The notes: generated by a model not told the origin, from the sequence alone. Positions 26,366 through 35,493 are shown, counted from the first letter of the stretch. The stretch is DNA of 64,000 bases from RYN-122 sp963761655 (GCA_963761655.1 CAVXHI010000003.1:612698-676697); one strand, 5' to 3'. Program-made: numbers and translations.

Positions 26366-27603
26366 GGTCGCAGCCGGACGAGGTCGCGGTCGAGCTGGTC
26401 GGTGGCGGTGACGCCGAGCAGCTGCAGCGTGCGGGCGTAGTCCGACCGGTAGAGCTCGAGCAGGTGGTCCACCCCGCGCTCCCCAGCACCCATCAGGGCG
26501 TACAGGTAAGGCCTGCCGACCATCGCCGCCCGGGCACCCAGCGCCACGGCGGCGGCGACGTCGGCACCGCACCGGACCCCGCCGTCGAGCAGGACCTCGG
26601 CCTCGCCGTCGACGGCGTCGACGACGTCGGCCAGCAGCTCCAGCGGGGTGGCCGCACGGTCCAGCTGACGTCCACCGTGGTTGGACACGACCAGCGCGTC
26701 CGCGCCTGCGGCCACGGCGGCCTTGGCGTCGTCCACCCGCTGAAGACCCTTGACCACGACGTGCCCGTCCCACTCGCCGCGCAGCCATGCGACGTCGTCG
26801 ACGGTCACGCTGGGATCGAAGACGCTGTTGATGAGGCTCATCAGGTCCTCGGCGGGACCAAGGGACTCGAACGCCAGTGGCTCGGTGGTCAGGGCGTCAA
26901 ACAGCCATCGCGGGTGCCGCGCCATGTCACCCATTGTGCGGACCGACAACGTCGGCGGCATGGTTAGGCCGTTGGCGACGTCGCGAAGCCGCGCGCCCGC
27001 CACCGGCACGTCGACGGTGAGGACCAGCGTCGTGAAGCCCGCGGCCCGCGCCCGCTGCAGCAGGGCCCGGCTGCGGCCCCGGTCCTTCCACAGGTACAGC
27101 TGGAACCACCGGTCGGTCGACGGCGCCGCGTCGGCGAGGCGTTCGACCGAGGTCGTGCCCATGGTCGAGAGCGTGTAGGGGACTCTGGCTCGACCCGCGG
27201 CTCGTGCCACGGCGGGCTCACCCGCCGCGTGCATCATCCGCGTGAAGCCCGTGGGACCCAGCACGAGCGGAAAGGCCAGCGGCCGACCCAGCAGCGTCGT
27301 CGTGGTGTCGACGGCCGAGACGTCGCGCAGCACGTGCGGCCGGAACTCCACGCGCGCGAACGCCTCGTCGGCCCGTGCCACCGACGTCTCGCGCTCGGCC
27401 GCGCCCTCGACGTAGTCGAACACGGACGCCGGTGTCCGCTTGCGGGCCAGTCGGGCGAAGTCGGCCGTGGTCCGGACCCGCGCGAGGCCGGCGCCCGGGC
27501 TGCGGCGCAGGGACGGCTCGACGAAGCGCGCGATCTCCCCCCAGCGCGGCAGGCGACGGGCGAGCGGCGCGGGGCGGGGCTCGTCGGGCGGCGTGCTGGC
27601 CAT
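26359..27603 (-). CDS. FMN-dependent alpha-hydroxy-acid oxidase/dehydrogenase
   Basis: 414 aa TIM-barrel flavoprotein of the lactate/glycolate oxidase family. Seen in order: FDYVEGAAERE (about 61-71), GPTGFTRMMH, TLSTMGTTS, QLYLWKDR, the Lys in VVVKGLQRV, the active-site SNHGGRQLD (His near 304) and DGGVRCGADV near the FMN phosphate. It oxidises an L-2-hydroxy acid to the 2-oxo acid, electrons going to oxygen or the chain. The 38-residue N-terminal extension is typical of actinobacterial lactate 2-monooxygenase-like members. The gene context suggests a catabolic operon. Confidence -1.
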   Translation of the reverse strand: MASTPPDEPRPAPLARRLPRWGEIARFVEPSLRRSPGAGLARVRTTADFARLARKRTPASVFDYVEGAAERETSVARADEAFARVEFRPHVLRDVSAVDTTTTLLGRPLAFPLVLGPTGFTRMMHAAGEPAVARAAGRARVPYTLSTMGTTSVERLADAAPSTDRWFQLYLWKDRGRSRALLQRARAAGFTTLVLTVDVPVAGARLRDVANGLTMPPTLSVRTMGDMARHPRWLFDALTTEPLAFESLGPAEDLMSLINSVFDPSVTVDDVAWLRGEWDGHVVVKGLQRVDDAKAAVAAGADALVVSNHGGRQLDRAATPLELLADVVDAVDGEAEVLLDGGVRCGADVAAAVALGARAAMVGRPYLYALMGAGERGVDHLLELYRSDYARTLQLLGVTATDQLDRDLVRLRPC

Positions 27604-27649
27604 GCGGGACTCCTGCGAAGAGAGACGGAGGTGCGACGGGACGGGACGA

Positions 27650-29191
27650 TCACGGCACGCGCTGCACGGCCCCGGCGTACTGGAAGCAGTCGCACGACGC
27701 GGAGAAGCGCAGGTCGCGGTAGCCGTCGGCGGGAGCCCGGCCCCGGGAGAAGTCGACGGTGGGCGTCATTACGGGCTGGTGGCTGCGGCCGAGCGCGGTG
27801 AGGCCCCGCAGCAGGCCGGCGCTGGAGAGATCGCCCTGCTTGCCGGCTGCCGCCAGCAGGAGGGCGCCGTCGCAGGTGGTGAGCGCGAACGCCCTGGTGC
27901 CGGAGCTCTGCATGTCCTCGCCCGCCCCCTGCATCGCGGCCAGGCATGCCTTGACGTTGGCGTTCGGCGCCGGCTGTGCGCGCAACGGCACGTCGTAGAG
28001 CGGGGCGAAGCCGATGCCGCTGGCGCCCTCCAGCTGCCGAGCACTGAAGACGGTGCGCAGCAGGGCGGGCAGCTCGAGCGAGCTGAGGCCGTAACGCGGG
28101 AAGTAGCTCTGGTTCTGTGCCGCGAGTCCGAAGTACGTGAGGGCCTGGCCGCTCTTGTCCACCACGAGGACCCGGTTGATGTTCGCAGCGCGAAAGCGCA
28201 GGACCGCGTTCGAGCCCGCGGAACTGGCCGCTCCCACGTCGGAGGTGTCCTGCACGACCGGCATCTCCTGCGCCAGTGCCAAGCTCAGGCCTGCGCTCCG
28301 CAGTGACGCCGTGGCCGCGGCAGGCACGCCCTTGAAGTCCTTGGAGTCGGCGTAGAGCAGGCCGATCTTCACCTGCTCGGCGGCCTCGGCCGGTCGGAAC
28401 CAGCCCTGCCGCACCAGGCTCCCTATCTGCACCGCCACTACCTTCTCCAGCGGCAGCTGCGAGGGGACGACCGTGCGCGGGAAGCTGTCCAGCACAACCC
28501 GGGCCGGAGCCCGGTTCGTGCTGGCGATGAACACAGCGCCGCGCTGCTCAGCGCACCGGCTCAGCACGTCCTCCTGCAGGATCGAGACCACGGCCAGGGC
28601 CTTGTTGTCCTCGAAGAAGCGGCTGCAGGCGGCCTGGAGCTGGGTCTGGGCGTTGCCGCTCACGTCGAACTCGTAGACCACCCCCCGCACCGGGCGCCCC
28701 GCGATCCCGCCGGCGCTGTTGACCAGCTTCACCGCCGCCTCGGCCTGTCTACGGCCGTTGCCGCTCGCCAGGCCGTCGACGCCGAGTGCCTTGGTGGCGG
28801 GACCGAGGTCCTTGGCCACGAAGAAGCCGACGGTGACCGGTCCGGTGCCGGTCGTCGCAGGTGTGACACCGCCACCACGGCCCGATACCGACGCCGCTCC
28901 TGGCGTGCTGTCGGTCGTCGTGGCGTCGGAGCGGCCCTGCGCCCGAGGCCCGGGCGCACCCGCCGAGGAGGTGTCGGGGACCCCAGCAGGACCGCCTGCC
29001 GGCCCGGCCACGTCCGGACCCCCGGTCCCGGGCACCACGGTGTCGCCCGGGGTCGTCGTCGGGCCGTCGAGCCCGGTCGCGGTCTGCGGGCCAGCGCCCA
29101 GCGCCACCTGGTCACTCTGCTGCACAGTGCTACCGCAGGCGGACAAGACCAGCGTCGCGAGCAGCGCCGCGACGCCCTGCCGGCTAGGCAC
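27650..29191 (-). CDS. Branched-chain amino-acid-type ABC substrate-binding lipoprotein
   Basis: 513 aa. Signal peptide with lipobox LSAC at residues 16-19, a long Gly/Pro/Thr-rich linker to about 120, then a type I periplasmic-binding fold (VGFFVAKDLGPATKALG, VKLVNSAGGIAGRPV, FIASTNRAPA). It should sit on the outer membrane face and bind an amino acid, amide or short acid. No permease or ATPase gene accompanies it in this window, which is unusual. Start overlaps the upstream hydrolase by 8 bases, so it belongs to that operon. Confidence -1.
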   Translation of the reverse strand: MPSRQGVAALLATLVLSACGSTVQQSDQVALGAGPQTATGLDGPTTTPGDTVVPGTGGPDVAGPAGGPAGVPDTSSAGAPGPRAQGRSDATTTDSTPGAASVSGRGGGVTPATTGTGPVTVGFFVAKDLGPATKALGVDGLASGNGRRQAEAAVKLVNSAGGIAGRPVRGVVYEFDVSGNAQTQLQAACSRFFEDNKALAVVSILQEDVLSRCAEQRGAVFIASTNRAPARVVLDSFPRTVVPSQLPLEKVVAVQIGSLVRQGWFRPAEAAEQVKIGLLYADSKDFKGVPAAATASLRSAGLSLALAQEMPVVQDTSDVGAASSAGSNAVLRFRAANINRVLVVDKSGQALTYFGLAAQNQSYFPRYGLSSLELPALLRTVFSARQLEGASGIGFAPLYDVPLRAQPAPNANVKACLAAMQGAGEDMQSSGTRAFALTTCDGALLLAAAGKQGDLSSAGLLRGLTALGRSHQPVMTPTVDFSRGRAPADGYRDLRFSASCDCFQYAGAVQRVP

Positions 29192-30032
29192 CGGCCAGCC
29201 CCTTGCGGGCGCCGCTCGTCGCGAAGGCCTCCGACACGACAGACACCACCAGCGCGTTCACGCCGTGCGGGTCGCGCAGGTGCTCGGCGTGGACGGCGCC
29301 CTCAGGCGCCACCACTCGGGCTCCGATGCGCCCGGCCAGCCGCTCGTGCGAGGCCCGCATCTGGTCGCCGGCCTTGCGCTCGGCGGTGATCAGGACGCCT
29401 GGTCCCTCGAGCTCTTTCAGCAAGGGGAGCGCGAGCGCCGCGTCGGCGGAGAAGCTCCCCAGCGCCCTGGCCGTCGCCGCGAAGGTGGCCGAGGACGACA
29501 TGACGATCCAGGCGTCGTCGGTGTCGGGGTGGCGCTCTACACGACCGCTCATCGCGCTCCAGACCAGCCGCTCGAGCCGGGGCCCCACGACCGGCAGGCG
29601 GCCCGGCAGCCCGAGGACGCCGAAGACCGCCCGTGTAGGCCCGATGAGCTTCGGCAGGTCCAGGGGCGTGGGGTCCACCAGGACGAGGCCGGCGACCCGC
29701 TCCGGGTGGAGTGCCGCGAGGACTGCTGCCTGCGCTCCGCCGAGGCTCTGCCCCACGACGACTGCCGGGCCGGCGCCGAGGTCATCGAGCAGTTCAGCGA
29801 TCGCCGTCGCGCCGGCTGCGAGCGTCGGCGCGCCACCGAGGGCGGCGGCGCGTCCGGTGCCCGGCCGGTCCATCTCCACGACCTGGTGGCCCCCGAGGAC
29901 GTCGAGGAGGCCGGGGAAGAAGCCGTGGCTGCTGGCGGCGCCGCCGGCCAGCAGGACGACGGGCGGACCTACCGTGCCTGTCACTCGAGCGGTCCAGGTC
30001 GGACGAGAGACGGTGCGCTGCGGCGAGGCCAT
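29184..30032 (-). CDS. Alpha/beta-fold hydrolase
   Basis: 282 aa from ATG 30032 (an upstream ATG at 30107 would add 25 non-homologous residues). Shows LLAGGAASSHGFF oxyanion loop, DRPGTGR, nucleophile GQSLGGAQA (Ser near 97), an acid region LITAERK and a late histidine in GAVHAEHL. Generic serine hydrolase of unknown substrate. First gene of the operon that continues into the binding lipoprotein, oxidase and second hydrolase. Confidence -1.
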   Translation of the reverse strand: MASPQRTVSRPTWTARVTGTVGPPVVLLAGGAASSHGFFPGLLDVLGGHQVVEMDRPGTGRAAALGGAPTLAAGATAIAELLDDLGAGPAVVVGQSLGGAQAAVLAALHPERVAGLVLVDPTPLDLPKLIGPTRAVFGVLGLPGRLPVVGPRLERLVWSAMSGRVERHPDTDDAWIVMSSSATFAATARALGSFSADAALALPLLKELEGPGVLITAERKAGDQMRASHERLAGRIGARVVAPEGAVHAEHLRDPHGVNALVVSVVSEAFATSGARKGLAGA

Positions 30033-30390
30033 GACACAGCGTCTCTCCGCCGCTACCGGCGGAGAGTCGGACAGCGCCACAACTTGCAGGTCGAAGTCCT
30101 GGCCCAACGTCCAACTTGTCGCCGAAGATCTCGCAGCAGGCGGTGGCGTCGCTGCAGTGTCACGGGACGCTTCGCGCCGACGAGCCCTTAGCGGGGTTGG
30201 ACGAGCGACCTACGTGCCGCAGTACCGGCCAGCAGCCGCTGCAGCCGGTCGTCCAGGCTGCTAACGAGCGATGATGCGGTCCGTTGCCCAGGCAGCCGCA
30301 GCGGGAGGGGCTAACGAGTCAGCGTTATCCCCGAGGCCGGTCCGTTGCCCTGGCTAACCATCGACACCCCTCTTGAGCAGGGCTTTCACG
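30033..30390. other. Intergenic region with short direct repeats beside tRNA-Arg
   Basis: No gene. GCTAACGAG occurs at 30260-30268 and 30310-30318, with a third partial GGCTAACCA near 30352; GGTCCGTTGCCC occurs at 30278-30289 and 30339-30350. The repeats end about 40 bases from the tRNA 3' end and could be recombinase arm sites or just duplicated debris. Confidence -1.
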
Positions 30391-30463
30391 TGCACCCGAA
30401 GGGATTCGAACCCCTAACCTCTTGATCCGTAGTCAAGTGCTCTATCCGTTGAGCTACGGGTGC
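30391..30463 (-). tRNA. tRNA-Arg(ACG)
   Basis: 73 bases. Acceptor stem GCACCCG/CGGGTGC with discriminator A, D arm GCTC/GAGC, anticodon stem CTTGA/TCAAG with loop CTACGGA (anticodon ACG, read as ICG), and a TTCGAAT T loop. CCA is not encoded. A degenerate copy of its 3' half occurs at 12238-12280. Confidence -1.
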
Positions 30464-30515
30464 CCGTCCACCCTGAGGCGGACCCGGGAGAGCATAGCGG
30501 GTCGGCGTCCCGCGC

Positions 30516-31232
30516 TCAGGCGACCGTGAAGGTGCCCACCATGCCGCGCTGCTCGTGGTCGTCGATGCCGCACACGTAGCGGTACGTGCCGGGGGCGCTC
30601 AGCGTGAGGACGACCTCGCCGTCCTCGCCCGGCGCGGTGGGGCCGACCTCGCCGAGCACCGAGCCGTCCGGAGCGAAGATCTCGAGCTCGTGCTCCATCG
30701 AGGCGCTCTGGTTCTCCAGCTTGAACTCGATCTTCTCGCCGACCTTTCCGGTGAAGCCCTCGAGCCCGGTGAAGGCGAAGTCCTTCGCGACGACCTCGAC
30801 CTCGCGGTCGTACGCGGCCTCGGCGCTGCTGCCGGTGCTCGTCCCGCCGACGGTGATCGGCGTCCGGATGCCGTCGCCCTTGGAGCCGGGCTTGCAGGCG
30901 ACCTCGTAGGCACCGCTCCCCAGGTCGACGCTGAACTCGCGGTCGAGCCCCGGGGCGACGTCCTCGACCTCGCCGACGACCTTGTCGAACCCGCCGTCGC
31001 TGCCCTTGCCGTAGACGTAGACCTCGGTCGTCGTGCTGCCCGTGTTGCTCACGGCGAACGTGACGTCGCGCGGGGCGTCGAAGCTCGTCTGGGCGACGGA
31101 GCAGGTGCTGTCGCCGGCCTCGACCGCGACCGCGCCGGCCGTCGAGGACGAGCCGCTGTCGCCGCCGCCACACCCGGACAGGGCGAGGGTGGCGCAGAGG
31201 GCGGCGAGCGGCAGGACGGGACGCGCGGGCAT
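30516..31232 (-). CDS. Lipoprotein with two cupredoxin-like domains (EfeO-type N-domain)
   Basis: 238 aa. Lipobox LSGC at residues 18-21. The first domain (about 40-125) resembles the cupredoxin domain of EfeO (CSVAQTSFDAPRDVTFAVSN, SGAYEVACKPG). The second (about 140-238) has a type-1 copper-like ligand set: His in MEHELEIF, then Cys, His and Met in CGIDDHEQRGM. Outer-face electron transfer or metal-binding role. A 14/19 match to the DtxR/IdeR iron box lies 18 bases upstream, supporting a link to iron. Unlike EfeO it lacks the M75 peptidase domain. Confidence -1.
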   Translation of the reverse strand: MPARPVLPLAALCATLALSGCGGGDSGSSSTAGAVAVEAGDSTCSVAQTSFDAPRDVTFAVSNTGSTTTEVYVYGKGSDGGFDKVVGEVEDVAPGLDREFSVDLGSGAYEVACKPGSKGDGIRTPITVGGTSTGSSAEAAYDREVEVVAKDFAFTGLEGFTGKVGEKIEFKLENQSASMEHELEIFAPDGSVLGEVGPTAPGEDGEVVLTLSAPGTYRYVCGIDDHEQRGMVGTFTVA

Positions 31233-31249
31233 GACGAGGCTCCTCGAAG

Positions 31250-31268
31250 TAAGGTGAGGTGAACCAGA
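31250..31268 (+). promoter_or_regulatory. Putative iron box (DtxR/IdeR-like)
   Basis: TAAGGTGAGGTGAACCAGA matches 14 of 19 positions of the consensus TWAGGTWAGSCTWACCTWA. It lies upstream of the minus-strand cupredoxin lipoprotein. Confidence -1.
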
Positions 31269-31282
31269 CTAGCGGAGCCTGG

Positions 31283-34200
31283 TCAGCAGCCGACGAGCGA
31301 GATCGTGCTCCCCCGGCGGTCCTTGTGGACCCGCAGCTGCGCCGGGATGCGCTGGCGGAGCTCCGCCACGTGGCTGACCAGCCCGACGACCCGACCGCCC
31401 TCGCGCAGACCGTCGAGCACGTCCATCACCTCGTCGAGGGTCTGCTCGTCCAGCGTCCCGAAGCCCTCGTCCACGAACAGGGCCTCGATCCGGGCGCCCC
31501 CGGCCTCGGCGGTGACGACGTCGGCGAGCCCCAGCGCGAGGGCGAGACTGGCCAGGAACGTCTCGCCGCCGGACAGCGTGGCGGTGTCGCGGTCGCGCCC
31601 GGTCCAGGTGTCGCGGGCGAGCAGTCCGAGGCCCGACCGACCGCCGCCGCGGACGTCGTCGGTGTGGACCAGCGAGTACCGGCCCTGGGACATCCGCAGC
31701 AGCCGGGCGCTCGCGGCCTCGGCGACCTCCTCGAGCCGGGCCGCCAGCACGTAGGACGACAAGGTCATCTTGAACGCGTTCGCCCCGCCGCCGGCCACGA
31801 GGTCGGCGAGGTGCCGGACCTGGTCGGCCCGCGCCTGCAGCGGCGCCCGGGCCGCGACCGCGCGGTCCAGGGCGGGGACGAGCACGGCCAGCTCGGCCGC
31901 CCGCTCGGCCGCGGAGGTGCGGACCGCGACGGCGAGGTCCACCGAGGCGTCCGCCTCCGAGAGCTGCCTGAGAGCCCCGGCGACGTCGGCGGGCGGGTCC
32001 AGGGGGACGGCCAGGGCGGGGTCGGCGAGCAGGGCGGCCACCGCGGCCCGCTCGTCGTCGGCCTCCCGCAGCGCGGCCTGCACGGCGGCCACCCGGGCGG
32101 GGGCACGGACCCCGGCGACGGCGTCCTCGAGGTCGTCGAACCCGGCCGCGGCGGCGGCGTCGCGGAGCGCCTGCGCGGCGGCGTCCTGCTCCAGGACGGC
32201 CCGCTCGAGGGCCTCGAGGGCGAGCCGGGCGGCCTCCAGGTCGGCCGCCTCGGCCGCGGCCGCGGCGAGGGCGGAGCCGAGGTCGGGGGCGCCGGCGAGC
32301 TCGACCTCGAGCTGCGCCCGGGTCCGCTCCGCCCGCTGCTCGGCCTCCTGCGCCCGGCGGTCGGCCGCCTGCCGGGCCGCGACCAGGGCGGCCCGCTCGG
32401 TCTCGGCCTCGGCCTGCTCCTCGTCGACCCGCTCGAGGGCGTCGGCGAGCAGGCCGGCCCGGGCGGCGTCCGCCTCGAGCCCGGCCTCGCGCTCCCCGCT
32501 CGCCACCAGCTCGGCGCGGAGCTCCTCGACCGACCGGGCGGCCTGCTCACCCAGCCGCTCGCGCAGCTGCCCCGCGGTGGCCTCTGCCGCAGCCAGCCGC
32601 CCGGTGAGCTCCTCGACCTCGCGGCGAGCGTCGTCGGCGAGGCGGGCCGCAGCCTCCTCGTCCTCGCGGGTGGCGCGCTCGCCGGGGACCTCGCTGGGGG
32701 CGGGATGGTCGAAGGAGCCGCAGACCGGGCACTCGTCGCCGTCGACGAGCGTGGACGCCAGCTCGTAGATCATCGCGTTGACGCGGTCCTCGCGGACCTG
32801 GAGCGCCCGCTCGCGCAGGGTCAGCGAGGTCTCGCGGGCCGGCCCGAGCTCCGCCACGAGGCCGGCCGCCTGGGCGTCGGCGGTGCGCAGCGCGGTGGCG
32901 TCGGCGACGACGGTGCGCAGCAGGGCGGTCTCGGCGCGGACCGCGGGGAGCCGGACCTCGGCGGCCCGCGCGACCGCCAGGGCAGCAGAGGCCGCGGCCC
33001 GGCGCTCGGGCAGGCCGGCGAGGAGCTCGGCCAGCTCGGCCGTCCGTCTGCCGGCGGACGCCGACTCCGCCCGCGCCTCGGCGACCGTCGCGAGCTCGGC
33101 CTCCCGGGCGTCGGCGACCTCGCGCAGCTGCTCCAGCCGGCCCTGTCGGCGGTTCACCTGCTCGGCCCGCGCCGAGAGCTCCTGCGCCGAGAGCTCCTGC
33201 GCCAAGGGTTCCTGCGCCGTCCGCTCCTGCGCCCAGAGTTCCTGCACCGTCCGCTCCTGCGCCCAGGTCTCCCGGGAGCCGAGCGCGTCCAGGGCGGCCT
33301 CGACGGCCTTCCGGGCGGCGGCCTGCTGCTCGTCGCGCAGCTGCGCCTGGGCCAGCACCGGCCGGACCGGTGCCGCGCGGGTGGCGGCCTCCAGCTCGGC
33401 CCTCGCGCGGGCCAGGTCGGGCTCCTGCTCGGCGACCCGGGCCTGCCGGACCAGGGCGGCCGCGCGGCGCTGCTGCGCCTCCGCGAGCGAGCGGGCTTCC
33501 TGCAGGACTGCGCGGACGGCGTCGCGCTGCTGCTCGGCCGCGGTGGCGGCAGCGGTGGCGGCCGAGGCGGCGGACGCCGCGGCGGCGGTCAGGCCCGGGG
33601 GGTCGAGCAGGTCGTCGCCGTCGAGGGGGAGCCCGGCGGCCTGGCGGACCAGGGCCTCGGCCTGCCGGACGGCCTCCCCGGCCGCCGCCGCCTCGGCCGC
33701 GGCCGCGCGGCGTCGCTCGGCCAGCCAGGACTCGACCTGGGAGAAGCGCTGGGTCCCGAACAGCGCCTGCAGCAGCTCGCCCTTGTCCTTGGCCTCGGAG
33801 CGCAGGAACTTCGCGAACTCCCCCTGCGGCAGCAGCACCACCTGGAAGAACTGCGACGCCGACATCCCCAGCAGGTCGAGCAGCTCCGCGTCGGCCTCCC
33901 CCACGCGGCTCGAGACCGGGTGCCAGTCCCCGGCGACCTGCTCCTCGAGCAGCACGGACGCCTGCTCCTTCGTGAAGCCGTCGCCGCGCTTCTTCGGGCG
34001 CTCCTGCTCCGGCGACCGGGTGACCCGCAGCCGCCGGCCGGCGAGCGTCACCTCGAGCTGCACCGCGGTGCGGACGTCCGGAGCGGCGACGTCGCTGCGC
34101 AGCCGGCCGGCCTTGTTGCGGGCGCCGGGGACGCTGCCGTAGAGGGCGAAGCCGAGGGCGTCGAGCAGGGTGGTCTTGCCGGCCCCGGTCTCGCCCTGCA

Positions 34201-34297
34201 GCAGGAACAGCCCGCTGGCGGCCAGCGCGTCGAGGTCGACCTCGACGGTGTCGGCGAACGGGCCGAAGGCGGTGACCCTGAGCCGGTGCGGCCTCAC
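31283..34297 (-). CDS. sbcC: SbcC: SbcCD nuclease ATPase subunit
   Basis: 1004 aa, usual length. Walker A GETGAGKTT near residue 37, long coiled coils, zinc hook CPVCGS near 520, ABC signature LSGGETFLASLAL near 905, Walker B IEALFVDEGFG near 938. With SbcD it forms the Rad50/Mre11-like complex that cleaves hairpins and processes DNA ends in the cytoplasm. GTG start overlaps the sbcD stop (GTGA). Residues about 345-375 hold an AQE-rich tandem repeat (QERTAQEPLAQELSAQELSA) within the coiled coil, encoded by near-identical units at 33170-33270. Confidence -1.
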   Translation of the reverse strand: MRPHRLRVTAFGPFADTVEVDLDALAASGLFLLQGETGAGKTTLLDALGFALYGSVPGARNKAGRLRSDVAAPDVRTAVQLEVTLAGRRLRVTRSPEQERPKKRGDGFTKEQASVLLEEQVAGDWHPVSSRVGEADAELLDLLGMSASQFFQVVLLPQGEFAKFLRSEAKDKGELLQALFGTQRFSQVESWLAERRRAAAAEAAAAGEAVRQAEALVRQAAGLPLDGDDLLDPPGLTAAAASAASAATAAATAAEQQRDAVRAVLQEARSLAEAQQRRAAALVRQARVAEQEPDLARARAELEAATRAAPVRPVLAQAQLRDEQQAAARKAVEAALDALGSRETWAQERTVQELWAQERTAQEPLAQELSAQELSARAEQVNRRQGRLEQLREVADAREAELATVAEARAESASAGRRTAELAELLAGLPERRAAASAALAVARAAEVRLPAVRAETALLRTVVADATALRTADAQAAGLVAELGPARETSLTLRERALQVREDRVNAMIYELASTLVDGDECPVCGSFDHPAPSEVPGERATREDEEAAARLADDARREVEELTGRLAAAEATAGQLRERLGEQAARSVEELRAELVASGEREAGLEADAARAGLLADALERVDEEQAEAETERAALVAARQAADRRAQEAEQRAERTRAQLEVELAGAPDLGSALAAAAAEAADLEAARLALEALERAVLEQDAAAQALRDAAAAAGFDDLEDAVAGVRAPARVAAVQAALREADDERAAVAALLADPALAVPLDPPADVAGALRQLSEADASVDLAVAVRTSAAERAAELAVLVPALDRAVAARAPLQARADQVRHLADLVAGGGANAFKMTLSSYVLAARLEEVAEAASARLLRMSQGRYSLVHTDDVRGGGRSGLGLLARDTWTGRDRDTATLSGGETFLASLALALGLADVVTAEAGGARIEALFVDEGFGTLDEQTLDEVMDVLDGLREGGRVVGLVSHVAELRQRIPAQLRVHKDRRGSTISLVGC

Positions 34298-35448
34298 CGG
34301 GACGCCCCCGCGAGCCGTCCGGCCTCGAGCGCGGCCGCCAGCAGGTCGTCCTCGTCGGAGGACGGGGCGGTGCCGCGGACGTGCTCGACGAACCCGGTGG
34401 CGACCTCGAGGTCGGTGCGGCCGGTGACGCGGGCGCCGTAGGTGCGGTCGTCGCGGACGACGCCCTCGGGCTCGTGCACCAGGACGAGGACGTGCGGGAA
34501 CCGGACGGACAGCCGGGCCATGGCGTCGTCGGGGCGGGCGGGGTCGGTGAGGACGACGGACAGGAAGTCGTCCTGCACGGCGTCGTGCTCGCGGGAGGAC
34601 AGCAGCTCCGGCAGGGTTCCGCGCAGGGACGACAGACGGCGGGGGACCGGGACGGGGACGGCCTCGACCCGGGACAGCCCGGACGCGTCCAGCTCGACCA
34701 GCCACGACCTCTTGCTGTGCCCGGCCTCGGAGAAGGAGTAGGCCAGCGGGGAGCCGCTGTAGCGGAGGCCGTCGGACAGCGTCTGCGGCCCGTGCAGGTG
34801 CCCGAGGGCGGCGTAGTCGAAGGGGTCGAAGAAGGAGGCCGGCACGTGCCCGACGCCCCCGACGACGGTGTCGCGCTCGCTCGTCGACGCCTCCCCGCCG
34901 GTGACCCAGGCGTGGGCCAGCACGACGGAGCGGCCGCCCCGGGCGGCGAGGTCGGTGGCGCAGCAGCGCAGGGCGTGCCCGAGGACGGCGCCCTGGCCGC
35001 GGCCGAGCTCCGTGGTGTCCCCCGGGAGCTCGCCGCGCACGATCTCCGGCTCGAGGTAGGGCACGGCGTAGACGTTCACGGGCCCGTGCGCGTCCTCGAG
35101 CACGACCGGCTCCGCGCAGTCGGCGACGCGGGTGCGCAGGTGCACCCCGGAGGCGTCGACCAGCCGGCTGCCGAAGCCCAGCCGGGTCGCGGAGTCGTGG
35201 TTGCCGCTGATGACGACGACCCGGGCGCCGGCGGCGCGGAGGCGCTGCAGGCCCTGCTCGGCCAGCTGGACGGCGTCGAGCGGGGGGACGGCGCGGTCGT
35301 AGACGTCACCGGACACGAGCACGGTGTCGACCTTCTCGGAGCGCACGGTGTCGACCAGCGCGTCCAGGAACTCCGCCTGCGCCGAGCGGAGGTCGGCGCG
35401 GTGCAGCGACCGGCCGAGGTGCCAGTCGGAGGTGTGCAGCAGACGCAT
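34294..35448 (-). CDS. sbcD: SbcD: SbcCD nuclease subunit
   Basis: 384 aa metallophosphoesterase. All five nuclease motifs are visible: HTSDWHLG (5-12), SGDVYDR (46-52), SGNHDS (81-86), AHAWVTGG (about 178) and GHLHGPQ (about 217). Mre11-type Mn-dependent exo/endonuclease working with SbcC, which follows with a 4-base overlap. ATG start immediately yields the conserved MRLLHTSDWHLG. Confidence -1.
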   Translation of the reverse strand: MRLLHTSDWHLGRSLHRADLRSAQAEFLDALVDTVRSEKVDTVLVSGDVYDRAVPPLDAVQLAEQGLQRLRAAGARVVVISGNHDSATRLGFGSRLVDASGVHLRTRVADCAEPVVLEDAHGPVNVYAVPYLEPEIVRGELPGDTTELGRGQGAVLGHALRCCATDLAARGGRSVVLAHAWVTGGEASTSERDTVVGGVGHVPASFFDPFDYAALGHLHGPQTLSDGLRYSGSPLAYSFSEAGHSKRSWLVELDASGLSRVEAVPVPVPRRLSSLRGTLPELLSSREHDAVQDDFLSVVLTDPARPDDAMARLSVRFPHVLVLVHEPEGVVRDDRTYGARVTGRTDLEVATGFVEHVRGTAPSSDEDDLLAAALEAGRLAGASR

Positions 35449-35493
35449 GGACCGACCGTAGGCGCGACCTCCGACAGGAAGCGGCAGGGACGG

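Noticed and set aside
34298..34705. Long N-terminal extension of SbcC
   Set aside because: It lies wholly inside sbcD; the GTG overlapping the sbcD stop gives the family-typical start.
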